Origin: Angelobacter sp036502105
Lineage (GTDB): Bacteria; Acidobacteriota; Terriglobia; Terriglobales; Acidobacteriaceae
NCBI GenBank assembly: GCA_036502105.1
Contig: DASXZE010000248.1
Location: 1 to 13,353, forward strand
DNA length: 13,353 nt
Direction of reading: 5' to 3'
Shown: positions 1 through 7,086 of the stretch, in pieces
Numbering within the stretch: the stretch's first letter is position 1
How the letters are laid out: every line of letters begins with the position of its first letter
Translations under genes and position numbers: made by a program
The notes under the pieces: model-generated
Told to the model about the DNA's origin: nothing
The model's database searches: none
The model's input: the letters and a program-made list of their open reading frames with translations, nothing else

Positions 1-23
1 TTCAAAGTTAACTTCAAACTTTA

Positions 24-64
24 AAAGAGCGCTTCTGTCACAGCAGGAGCGCTCTTTATTTTTT
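24..64 (+). terminator. Rho-independent terminator of an upstream gene
   Basis: A perfect 10 bp stem pairs 24-33 (AAAGAGCGCT) with 48-57 (AGCGCTCTTT) around a 14-base loop, followed by a T-rich tail (TATTTTTT). The gene it ends lies before the window. The reverse strand also has some T-rich sequence after the stem, so it may work both ways. Confidence 0.85.
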
Positions 65-310
65 GTCACAGACTTTTGCAGCCCAAGTTTTTGCGATCCA
101 AAGTTTCTACGATCCAACACAGCTTTTTGCGGCGAGCGCTGCGCAGTCAGCGCGAATCCAGTGCTGCTGAAGCAGCTTCTCTGCCTTGCGATAAATTTTT
201 TGCGTTGTGAGCTGGTTTGCCCTCCTCGGGCGAAAAAGTGGCATCCCATAATGACTGGCCGTATCGTCAAGTCGCACCACCTATTGCACACCAAAGGAGA
301 CCCGTAACCC
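65..310. other. Intergenic leader region before the Q/P-rich protein gene
   Basis: No supported gene. It holds the 15-16 bp repeat array, then two small hairpins: 136-141 with 148-153 (GCGCTG/CAGCGC), and 163-167 with 172-176 (GCTGC, TGAA loop, GCAGC). The Shine-Dalgarno AAAGGAGA is at 293-300. The promoter of the gene at 311 should be here, but I see no convincing -35/-10 pair. Confidence 0.5.
70..135. repeat. Degenerate 15-16 bp tandem repeat, about four units
   Basis: Units begin near 70, 86, 102 and 119 with a core like GTTTTTGCGATCCA. The units at 86-101 and 102-117 differ at only two of 16 positions. The first unit differs from the second mainly by transitions. The array lies between the upstream terminator and the first gene of the window. 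No protein motif explains it. Confidence 0.6.
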
Positions 311-832
311 ATGCAGTTCATCAGGACCGCAATCATTTCCTCCACATTTTTGCTGGCAGTTGGGGCATTCGCGCAGCAATATCCCGGCGGACAGTCAGCC
401 CAACCGCAGGCTCCGCAAGGCAGCATGCAGCAGGCTTCACCCGGCCAGGCGTCGCCCAATCAGCCTTCTTCCACTCAACCTTCTTCCGCCCAGCCCGGCC
501 AGTCCCAGGGTGATGTGCAGCCAGCCCCGCAGCAGCCAAGCCAGAGCGCCCAAAGCGCTGGCCGCCCATCGATTGACGATCAGGTGCGCTCTCTCTCTGA
601 CCAGCTCAATCTTTCCACCGATCAGCAGGCCAAACTAAAGACTGCCTTGGAAGACCAGCACTCACAGGCCATGAAAGTGGCCCAGGACAGCACCCTGGCA
701 CGCGAAGACAAGATCCAGAAAATCCACACGATTCGCGAGAGCACCATCAACACCGTCCGCTCCACGCTGAACGAAGATCAGAAGAAAAAATTTGACCAGA
801 TGCTTCAGCAGCAGCAACCGCAGGCAAGGTAA
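311..832 (+). CDS. Exported Q/P/S-rich protein with Spy/CpxP-like C-terminal helices
   Basis: A 173-residue protein. Residues 1-21 form a signal peptide (hydrophobic core ISSTFLLAVGAF, likely cleaved at AFA^QQ), so the protein should be periplasmic or secreted. Residues 22-85 are low-complexity, rich in Gln, Pro, Ser and Ala, with a QPSSTQPSSAQPGQ-type repeat. Residues 86-165 are charged and predicted helical. They carry two LTxxQ-like motifs (LNLSTDQQAKL near 99-109 and LNEDQKKKF near 153-161), as in Spy/CpxP periplasmic stress proteins and chaperones. The start is fixed by AAAGGAGA 10 bases upstream and by the signal peptide. It appears monocistronic, with a terminator right after the stop. 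The chaperone-like role is inference from the motifs; the disordered middle is not typical of Spy itself. Confidence 0.85.
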   Translation: MQFIRTAIISSTFLLAVGAFAQQYPGGQSAQPQAPQGSMQQASPGQASPNQPSSTQPSSAQPGQSQGDVQPAPQQPSQSAQSAGRPSIDDQVRSLSDQLNLSTDQQAKLKTALEDQHSQAMKVAQDSTLAREDKIQKIHTIRESTINTVRSTLNEDQKKKFDQMLQQQQPQAR

Positions 833-850
833 CAAGCAAATCAACCATAA

Positions 851-891
851 AGAAAAGGGCGCTCCGGGAAAAAGGGCGCCTTTTCTTTTTT
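851..891 (+). terminator. Rho-independent terminator after the Q/P-rich protein gene
   Basis: AGAAAAGG (851-858) pairs with CCTTTTCT (879-886). The stem is continued by CGC/GCG after a single bulged G, and the T-run reaches 891. It starts 19 bases after the stop codon. Confidence 0.8.
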
Positions 892-975
892 CGCGGCAAC
901 TACTCACATCCTGCGCAACAAGGTATGCTTGGCCTGAAATATTTTTCGTTAAATTCAGAAATTCAGGACAGCCCC

Positions 976-1872
976 ATGCATTTCGCCGCAGGCATTCTTA
1001 TCGCGCTACTGGCTTCGCAGTCCGGCCAGAAGCCGGAGTGGTGCCGCGACCTGCCGCGTCTGGCCTACAGCAAGCTGGAGCGTGTAAGCGTTCCGGACCG
1101 CTGGTTTGAGGTGTATCGCATACGCCCCGGAATTTTCGCCATCTATGAGCCGCATCAGCAGGAAGAAGTTATTTCTTATCTCATTGTCGGCGAGAAGCAG
1201 GCGTTGCTCTTTGACACCGGCATGGGCATCAGCGACATAAAAAAAGTTGTAGACGGGCTCACGCGGCTGCCGGTGAGCGTAATCAATTCGCACACCCACA
1301 ATGATCATGTAAGCGACAACTGGGAGTTCGGCAAAATCTACGGCATGGACACAGCTTTTACCCGCGAGCATGCCAAAGGCACCGTTGCGGCGGCGCAGGA
1401 AGAAATTACGCCGGGATCCATTTGCGGCGAACTGCCAGCCGGCTTTGACGCCAAATCGTATGCGGTAAAACCGTTCCACATCACCAACTGGATTCACGGC
1501 GGAGAGAAGATCGACTTGGGCGGACGTGTGCTGCAGGTAATTTCAGTGCCGGGACACACGCCAGATTCCATCGCACTGTTGGACGCGAAAAACGCTCTGC
1601 TCTTTACCGGCGATATGTATTATCCCGGGCCAATCTTCTTATTCCGCCCCGAGACTGACCTGGACGCGTATGAAGCTTCCATCGCCAAGATGATCGCGCT
1701 GCATGCGAAGCTGCTCTTACCTGCGCACAATCTTCCGGTCGCCGATCCCGCCGATCTTCCGCGCGTGCTGGCAGCCATGAAGCAAGCTCGCAGCGGAAAA
1801 ATCAAACCGATAAAAGGCGAGCATTGGGTGGAATATAAATTTGAAGGATTCTCGTTTTTGATGCAGAGATAA
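976..1872 (+). CDS. Exported metallo-beta-lactamase-fold hydrolase
   Basis: A 298-residue MBL-fold metallohydrolase. Using the start at 976, the dinuclear metal motif HTHNDH is at residues 106-111 (His106, His108, Asp110, His111). It is followed by His194 (VPGHTPDS), Asp213 (TGDMYY) and His251 (LPAHN), which is the full glyoxalase II/beta-lactamase-type ligand set. The N-terminus from 976 (MHFAAGILIALLASQSGQ) looks like a short signal peptide, suggesting export. The frame stays open to an ATG at 925, but the extra 17 residues are not signal-like. AGGA at 965-968 sits 7 bases before the 976 ATG. The substrate cannot be told: thioesters, lactones, phosphoesters and beta-lactams are all possible in this superfamily. 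Fold confidence is high, function low. It is convergent with ada, with a strong hairpin overlapping its stop codon. Confidence 0.9.
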   Translation: MHFAAGILIALLASQSGQKPEWCRDLPRLAYSKLERVSVPDRWFEVYRIRPGIFAIYEPHQQEEVISYLIVGEKQALLFDTGMGISDIKKVVDGLTRLPVSVINSHTHNDHVSDNWEFGKIYGMDTAFTREHAKGTVAAAQEEITPGSICGELPAGFDAKSYAVKPFHITNWIHGGEKIDLGGRVLQVISVPGHTPDSIALLDAKNALLFTGDMYYPGPIFLFRPETDLDAYEASIAKMIALHAKLLLPAHNLPVADPADLPRVLAAMKQARSGKIKPIKGEHWVEYKFEGFSFLMQR

Positions 1873-1905
1873 AGTGGGTGCTTGCAAAGCAAGCACCCAC
1901 TTTTG
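1872..1905. terminator. Strong hairpin between convergent genes, probable terminator
   Basis: A perfect 14 bp stem pairs 1872-1885 with 1889-1902 around an AAA loop, immediately at the stop of the hydrolase gene. Only four T residues follow on the plus strand, so the stem is strong but the U-tract short. It may also stop read-through from ada on the other strand. Confidence 0.65.
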
Positions 1906-2044
1906 GTATTTGGTCCTTAGTATTTAGCTGTTGGCTGTCGGCTATAGCTGTTTGGTTCTTGTTAGTTAGCTCATAACTTAATTCACGCTCTTTTGGCAGC
2001 TATGCAGCCGCAAATCTAACGGCTAAATACCAAGTACTAAATAC
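1906..2044. repeat. Heptamer-built imperfect inverted-repeat element
   Basis: Arms 1906-1934 and 2016-2044 match as inverted repeats at 24 of 29 positions, and looser pairing continues inward. The left arm runs into near-tandem heptamers TTAGCTG, TTGGCTG, TCGGCTA (1924-1944). The element fills almost the whole gap between the hydrolase hairpin and the stop of ada (2048-2050). No ORF and no obvious target duplication. It looks like a dispersed intergenic palindromic repeat; that it is multicopy is inference. Confidence 0.6.
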
Positions 2045-2047
2045 TCA

Positions 2048-3109
2048 CTACTGCTTCCCAGCCTCTTTTCCCAACAACGCCGCCTTCCTTTTCACGCCCC
2101 ACCGATATCCTGCCAGGCTGCCGTTTTTCTGCACCACGCGATGGCACGGCACCACCAGCGCCACTGGATTTGAGCCGCAGGCATTGGCCACGGCGCGCAC
2201 GGCTTTCGGCTTGCCAATGGTTTTTGCTATGTCGGTGTAGCTGCGCGTCTGGCCGGCGGGAATGCGGCGGAGTTCTTTCCACACCATTTGCTGGAACGCC
2301 GTTCCCCGCAGATCCAGTGGGATATTTAGCGGCGCTGCTGATCCACTCAGCAACTGCTTGATCTTTGCTGCCACTGGTTCCAGCTCTTTGTCATCGCGAC
2401 GAATTTCCGCCGCGCTGAAATCTTTTTTCAGCTCACGCAGCAGCGCTGTTTCGCTTTCGCCAAAGCTCACAGAGCAAACGCCGCGCGCAGTAGTGGCAAC
2501 CAGCAGCTTGCCCAGCTCGGTTGAAACCACGGTGCAGCGGATCTCAACTCCTTCACCTCCGCGGCGAAAAGCCGACGGCGTCATCCCCAGCTGTGCCGGA
2601 ATGTTTTCATAGGCGCGGCTGCTGGAGCTGAATCCGGCTTCGTAGATCGCTTCGGTCACACTGCCGTCGGTTAGCAGGGCCTGGCGAAACTTTCCTGCAC
2701 GACGCGCCTGCTGGTATTCACGCGGACTAATTCCCAGTATGCGCTTGAACATCCGCTGAAAATGAAATGGACTAATGGCCACATGGCGGGATATGGCGGT
2801 CAGACTCAGCGTGATGTCCAGGTTGTCATCTATATAGCGGCAAGCCGCCTCAACTTTTTGGGATTGTGGATTGCGCTCCAGCGGCGTGCAGCGCCGGCAG
2901 GCGCGGTATCCGGCCTGCTGGGCCTGCGTGGGCGAGTTAAAAAATTCCACATTCTCCCGCCGGGGCCGGCGGCTGGGGCATGAAGGGCGGCAAAAGACGC
3001 CGGTGGACTTTACCGCATAGACGAACCGGCCATCGGCCCTGGCGTCATGCGCCAGCACCATTGACCATTTTTGATTTGCGTTGGTTGTTGTCATTTGTAG
3101 CTGCATCAT
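2048..3109 (-). CDS. ada: Ada: methylation-responsive AraC-type regulator and O6-methylguanine-DNA methyltransferase
   Basis: A 353-residue protein of full Ada length with three modules. Residues about 14-80 are the zinc-bound methylphosphotriester domain with Cys40, Cys44, Cys71 and Cys74 (CRPSC...CRRC). In known Ada proteins the first Cys accepts a methyl group from the DNA backbone and converts the protein to an activator. Residues about 85-190 are an AraC-family helix-turn-helix (SPFHFQRMFKRILGISPREY). Residues about 190-345 are the suicide methyltransferase domain with active-site Cys322 in VVPCHRV, preceded by the conserved Asn-Pro segment (ACGSNP). The start at 3109 has GGAG at 3116-3119 on the minus strand; a second ATG follows directly, so the start could be 3106. 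All key residues are intact, so both repair activities should work. No alkA or alkB lies beside it. Confidence 0.96.
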   Translation of the reverse strand: MMQLQMTTTNANQKWSMVLAHDARADGRFVYAVKSTGVFCRPSCPSRRPRRENVEFFNSPTQAQQAGYRACRRCTPLERNPQSQKVEAACRYIDDNLDITLSLTAISRHVAISPFHFQRMFKRILGISPREYQQARRAGKFRQALLTDGSVTEAIYEAGFSSSSRAYENIPAQLGMTPSAFRRGGEGVEIRCTVVSTELGKLLVATTARGVCSVSFGESETALLRELKKDFSAAEIRRDDKELEPVAAKIKQLLSGSAAPLNIPLDLRGTAFQQMVWKELRRIPAGQTRSYTDIAKTIGKPKAVRAVANACGSNPVALVVPCHRVVQKNGSLAGYRWGVKRKAALLGKEAGKQ

Positions 3110-3434
3110 TATTTTCTCCGCAAATCAACTCTAGGACTTACGGAAAAAGCAGACTATCCAAAGCTTGCTGTCAAACTAATATTTCCCGGTTCAATTTACA
3201 AATGTGTTCACAAAGAACCACTCCCGATTTGGGAAAATTGCGCTTCTGTACAAAAGCGGATTTCAGGCCCTGAATATGCGGCCATATTCGCGTTCTACTC
3301 TGGATAAGTACACTCTAAAGATTGTACCTATGACATCCTATAGGCGGGGTTATCCATGGCTCCAATACGTGCTATGCTCTGACTTGCCATTCGTCTACCA
3401 ACGCTCATTTTTGAGCAGGAGTAAACGAGAAAGA
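3110..3434. other. Divergent intergenic region between ada and the histidine kinase gene
   Basis: No supported gene; the open frame running through it from 3204 is not protein-like. On the minus strand a perfect TTGACA (3169-3174) lies upstream of ada, but no good -10 is seen at 16-18 bases. At 3239-3246 the minus strand reads GAAGCGCA and at 3253-3260 the plus strand reads AAAGCGGA. Each is one base from the E. coli Ada-box core AAAGCGCA, and they form an inverted pair. AGGAG at 3417-3421 is the probable ribosome binding site of the kinase gene. Confidence 0.4.
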
Positions 3435-6065
3435 ATGTATTCCTCCCCTACGGCTCGGCTGCGCATTGTCTCGTGGGTCACCACGTTTCTGTTGCCTGCA
3501 GTCGCCTGGAGTTTTGCCCGCATCAGCCTGCCATATTTCCATCCTGGTGTGGGAGTATTCTTTATCGCCGCTGCATGCATTGCCGCGGTACTAGGCGGCC
3601 TGCCCGGCGCCCTGGTTGGCGGGCTGCTGAACACGGCAGCGCTCAATGGGTTTATTTATCTTTATGAGCCGGCAAGTTCAGCCGCCAGCAGCGAGCTGTG
3701 GTCAGCGTTGCTGATTGCCGTTGCTCTGGTGATTGGCGTGGCCCGCGAGAAATGGTCTGCGGCTGAGATGGTTGCCGGCCGCCTTAGTACTGACCTGGCC
3801 CGTCTACGCGACGAACTAGAATCGCAGCGCAGCGACCTCAAGCGCTTTCACGATCTCAGCGTGCGCCTTTCCAGCAACCTGGAATTGCAGCGCCTGCTCA
3901 ATGACGTGTTGACCTCCGTGGCGGCGCTGCAAAAAACCGATCTCGCCATGCTTCTTCTGTTGCCGGAGCGCAGCAGCAAGACCTTGCAGGTTGCCACTTT
4001 TGCCGGATTCACGGCCGACCAGATCAAGCTCTTTGGCGAACTGCCTGCATCTTTCTTCTCGCCTGACCGCCGGGTGCTGATTGAAGACATTGAAAAGGCC
4101 GGGACATATTTTCCATTTGTCGATGCAGCCACGCAGGTCGGGTTCCGCTCAGTTTTCAGCACACCCATCATCAATTCTCGCGGCGACGCGCTGGGAGTGG
4201 TGGTCACGTTTTTCCGCAAGCCGCATTCACCTAGTGATCGGCAGTCACGTCTGGTGGAACTGTATGCGCGTCAGGCCTCGAATGCGCTGGATAACGCGCG
4301 CCTCTATCATGAGTCCTTGCAGACGCTGGCAGCAGAACAACAGCGCACGGCCGTGTTGCGATCGCTGGCCGAGGCCTCCGTCAAAATCAATTCTGCCACC
4401 GCACTCGACTCTCTCTTGCAGATCATCACCGACCAAGCCAGGAATATTGTGGGCTCACGCCAGGCCCTGACCACGCTGCTGCCCCGGGGCGAATGGAACC
4501 GCAGCATTACCTGCGTCTCAATCGCTGAAGGCCAGGGCGCTCTGGAGTTTGCTCCGGAAAGCTCTGAGATGTTCATGCTGGCCTGCAACCTGAATAAGCC
4601 GATTCGCCTGCAAGCCGGCGCACGCTCGTATGCATGGGGCCCGGTGCGTCGCGCAACCGACGCGGCGATCCACGGCTGGATGGCTGCTCCCCTGCTCACG
4701 CGTGACGGAAGAAATCTTGGCTTGATCCAGCTCTCACGAAAACTGACCGGTGAATTCTCGCACGATGACGAAGCCATTCTCGTCCAGCTCACGCACATGG
4801 CTTCGGTGGCCATTGATAACGTGCGCCTGTTCCGTGAAGCGCAGGAACAGATTGCGGAAACCAAGCGCGCGCAGGAAATGCTGGAACGCGGCAAAGAGAG
4901 CATGCAACTGGCGCAGCAGTATGTGGGCATTGGAATATGGGAGTGGGACCTGCAGACCGGCGCCCTGGCCTGGTCAGATGAGATCCGCCGCCTGCACGGC
5001 ATTGAAGTGGAAAAATTTGATGGCCGCTATGAGAGCTGGATGGAAAGCATTGTCTCTGAAGACCGCCAGCATGTGCACCAATCCATTACCAACGCATTGG
5101 CTGTAAAGGGCGAGTATGAAGTCCAATATCGTGTGGTGTTTGCCGATAAAAGCCTGCATTGGCTGGAAGCCCGCGGACGCACCATTGTGATGGGTGACGT
5201 TCCTGTGCGTATGCTCGGCGTGGCCATGGACGTAACCTCGCGCAAGGCGGCAGAGCAGACGCTGCGGCAGTCAGAAAAAATTGCCGCCACCGGACGTCTG
5301 GCCGCCAGCATCGCGCATGAGATCAACAATCCGCTGGCTTCCGTGATGAACGCGCTTTACATCCTGCGCACCAACTCCAAAATGCCGGAGTCCGCGCTGG
5401 TGTATGTCAAGACCGCGGAAGAAGAGCTGGCGCGCGTGGTCCACATCACCAAGCAGACGCTGGGCTTCTATCGCGAAATTTCCTCCCCGGTTATGAGCTC
5501 TGTGCCGCAGCTGTTTGAAGAGGTGCTGGCCGCTTATGACGCGAGAATCGAGCAGAACCAGATTGTGGTCCACAAGAATTTCAATGACGTAGGCCAGCTG
5601 GCGGCTTTCCCCAGCGAACTGCGCCAGGTGTTCTCTAACCTGGTGTTGAATTCCATTGAGGCCATCTCCACGCCGGGCAGCAATATCTATATTCGCGTAA
5701 AACAGGCGGACGACAGCCAGGGCCGCGAGGGCATTCGGGTTACCGTGGCAGACAATGGCTGCGGCATTCCGGCGGAAAACATGGCGCACATTTTTGAGCC
5801 CTTCTTCACCACAAAAGATTCCAAGGGCACCGGCCTTGGTCTGTGGGTGAGCCAGGGAATCGTGCAGAAGCACCAGGGCAACCTGCGCCTGCGCAGTTCC
5901 ACGAATGCAGTCCATCACGGGACCTGCTGCTCGGTCTTTCTTCCATTTGCCGCCAACGAACTCGGCACAGAAGATGAGCCGCTGCCTGCCATGGAACAGC
6001 CTGCTGCTGACCTGCTTGCGAAAAACTCTGCTCTATCCAAAGACGATCAATCGTCCGCGGCTTAG
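3435..6065 (+). CDS. Membrane sensor histidine kinase (4 TM, GAF, GAF, PAS, HisKA, HATPase)
   Basis: An 876-residue kinase. Residues about 10-102 contain four hydrophobic segments in a compact block like the KdpD-type DUF4118 membrane module. A short coiled linker leads to two GAF-like domains (about 140-295 and 315-470). A PAS domain follows at about 487-602 (WEWDLQTGALAWSDE; its C-cap ends in VTSRKAAEQ). The HisKA domain has the phospho-acceptor His628 in SIAHEINNPLAS. The ATPase domain shows the N-box (Asn739 in NLVLNSIEA), G1 DNGCGIP (773-779), F-box EPFFTTK and G2 GTGLGL (from 798). All catalytic motifs are intact. I chose 3435 over the in-frame 3204 ATG because the extra 77 residues are not protein-like and AGGAG lies at 3417-3421, though at a long spacing of 13 bases. 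No receiver domain and no response regulator gene adjoins it, so it is an orphan kinase. The signal is unknown. Confidence 0.92.
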   Translation: MYSSPTARLRIVSWVTTFLLPAVAWSFARISLPYFHPGVGVFFIAAACIAAVLGGLPGALVGGLLNTAALNGFIYLYEPASSAASSELWSALLIAVALVIGVAREKWSAAEMVAGRLSTDLARLRDELESQRSDLKRFHDLSVRLSSNLELQRLLNDVLTSVAALQKTDLAMLLLLPERSSKTLQVATFAGFTADQIKLFGELPASFFSPDRRVLIEDIEKAGTYFPFVDAATQVGFRSVFSTPIINSRGDALGVVVTFFRKPHSPSDRQSRLVELYARQASNALDNARLYHESLQTLAAEQQRTAVLRSLAEASVKINSATALDSLLQIITDQARNIVGSRQALTTLLPRGEWNRSITCVSIAEGQGALEFAPESSEMFMLACNLNKPIRLQAGARSYAWGPVRRATDAAIHGWMAAPLLTRDGRNLGLIQLSRKLTGEFSHDDEAILVQLTHMASVAIDNVRLFREAQEQIAETKRAQEMLERGKESMQLAQQYVGIGIWEWDLQTGALAWSDEIRRLHGIEVEKFDGRYESWMESIVSEDRQHVHQSITNALAVKGEYEVQYRVVFADKSLHWLEARGRTIVMGDVPVRMLGVAMDVTSRKAAEQTLRQSEKIAATGRLAASIAHEINNPLASVMNALYILRTNSKMPESALVYVKTAEEELARVVHITKQTLGFYREISSPVMSSVPQLFEEVLAAYDARIEQNQIVVHKNFNDVGQLAAFPSELRQVFSNLVLNSIEAISTPGSNIYIRVKQADDSQGREGIRVTVADNGCGIPAENMAHIFEPFFTTKDSKGTGLGLWVSQGIVQKHQGNLRLRSSTNAVHHGTCCSVFLPFAANELGTEDEPLPAMEQPAADLLAKNSALSKDDQSSAA

Positions 6066-6110
6066 GCCATCTTTATAATTAGGCCGACCTTTGCTTAAGC
6101 CGATCTTTGG
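6062..6110. repeat. Degenerate 16-17 bp tandem repeat, three units
   Basis: Units at 6062-6078, 6079-6094 and 6095-6110 begin TTAGGCC, TTAGGCC and TTAAGCC and continue GAYCTTTG in the last two. Units two and three agree at 13 of 16 positions. The array spans the kinase stop codon and the end of the minus-strand small ORF. Confidence 0.55.
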
Positions 6111-6220
6111 TTTTCCAATGGATGGAACTCAATGACTTTGCCGCGTTCGGATGGGGGCATCCACTTGGCAGGTGCTGCGTTGAAGTTTGCGGGCACGTAA
6201 AAAACAATAAGCTTGCACAT
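6095..6220 (-). CDS. Small conserved-looking hypothetical protein, 41 residues
   Basis: A complete minus-strand ORF beginning MCKLIVFYVPANFNAAPA and ending HPLENQRSA, stop at 6095-6097. An excellent ribosome binding site (AGAGGTGG on the minus strand) ends two bases before the ATG at 6218-6220. The sequence is balanced rather than random: a short hydrophobic start (LIVFYVP), then a Trp/Pro/charged segment (KWMPPSERGKVIEF). There is no signal peptide or long membrane helix, so it is probably cytosolic. It lies in a 431-base gap between the kinase and pilin genes and points toward the kinase. I do not recognise the family with certainty. The function is unknown. Confidence 0.6.
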   Translation of the reverse strand: MCKLIVFYVPANFNAAPAKWMPPSERGKVIEFHPLENQRSA

Positions 6221-6496
6221 AACCACCTCTTGCCCGCCAAGGGTAGCAACTCTTTTTCTGCCTGCTGCTTAAAACGGAATTAGAAATCCTAAGGGCATTT
6301 CGGGCAGGAACACCCGGTTACGCACTCCCTTTGCACACCACTAGTAACTGCTGGGTAAACAGAAATTCCCTTATATTCATTGAATTGAAAGCACTTAAAC
6401 CTAAGGCATATTTCCAGGCAACATTAGAAGATTTAATCATCTGCAAAATGGATTTTCTGAGGTATCCTAGTACCCGACTAAGGTTACTTTCGTAAT
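6221..6496. other. AT-richer intergenic region upstream of the pilin gene
   Basis: No supported gene. It should hold the promoters of both the minus-strand small ORF and the pilin gene. I see no sigma-54-type GG-N10-GC element, which is common before pilA in other bacteria, and no clear -35/-10 pair. A weak TAAGG (6479-6483) is the only Shine-Dalgarno-like sequence before the pilin ATG, 13 bases away. Confidence 0.4.
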
Positions 6497-7042
6497 ATGT
6501 CCCTAGCAAGATCACAAAACGAAAAGAGTCGCGCGAGATCCAATAGCGCTGGATTTTCACTGGTTGAAATTCTAGTGGTTATCATGGTCATCCTCATTAT
6601 TGCAGCGATTGCCATTCCGAACCTGGTTCACGGCAAGATGCGCGCGAATGAAGCTGCTGCGGTGGCTTCGGTCAAGACCATCGACACCGCTGAGACCCTG
6701 TTCTTTGATTCGTACCCTGAAGTGGGATATGCCACCAACCTGGCCAGTCTGGGCAGCAATGGAACAACCTGCGAGACCACTTCCAGCAGTCACGCCTGCA
6801 TTATTATGGACGATACCCTGACCAGCGGAATCAAGAGCGGGTACATATTTTCTATTGTTGGCAACGGCAGCACAAGCCCCATCTCAGGGTATTCGGTGAC
6901 TGCTTCGCCCTCATCCGGCCTCAACGGACATTGCAGCGTTTCTTCCACCGAAAGTGGAGATGTACATCTCTTTCTCCCTGGTGGAGATCCTGTTGCACCG
7001 ACAAGATCACTGGGTAGCGGCAGCAGCGGCTGCGAACTCTAA
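6497..7042 (+). CDS. Type IV pilin-like prepilin
   Basis: A 181-residue prepilin. A positively charged 19-residue leader ends in Gly19. The prepilin peptidase site is G^FSLVE, giving a mature protein starting Phe20 with the invariant Glu at mature position 5 (Glu24). A hydrophobic helix follows (ILVVIMVILIIAAIAIPNLV, residues 25-44), then an amphipathic alpha-1C segment with the ANEAAAVASVKTI pattern. The motif DSYPEVGYATNLASLG (71-86) is, as I know it, usual in acidobacterial pilin-like proteins. Four cysteines (92, 101, 146, 179) could form two disulfides, one closing a C-terminal loop. It would sit in the inner membrane and be assembled into a pilus or a type II secretion pseudopilus. No pilus assembly genes lie beside it, so it is a solo pilin gene; a major and a minor pilin cannot be told apart here. 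Convergent with the DUF2911 gene, with no terminator seen in the 44-base gap. Confidence 0.92.
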   Translation: MSLARSQNEKSRARSNSAGFSLVEILVVIMVILIIAAIAIPNLVHGKMRANEAAAVASVKTIDTAETLFFDSYPEVGYATNLASLGSNGTTCETTSSSHACIIMDDTLTSGIKSGYIFSIVGNGSTSPISGYSVTASPSSGLNGHCSVSSTESGDVHLFLPGGDPVAPTRSLGSGSSGCEL

Positions 7043-7086
7043 AAGCTCACCAACTTCTCACCGCCGCCACCGCTTAGGCCTGTGCG

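Noticed and set aside
3204..3434. A 77-residue N-terminal extension of the histidine kinase
   Set aside because: The sequence does not look like protein, has no ribosome binding site, and precedes a good start at 3435 leading straight into the first membrane segment.
6318..6560. An 80-residue minus-strand open frame over the pilin promoter
   Set aside because: It is antisense to the pilin start, of random-looking composition and without a ribosome binding site.
6972..6998. A second pilin-like FSLVEILLH motif near the end of the pilin gene
   Set aside because: It is in another reading frame and lacks the Gly before Phe and a long hydrophobic helix. The DNA is only loosely similar to the true site at 6554. 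Most likely chance, though an old internal duplication cannot be fully excluded.
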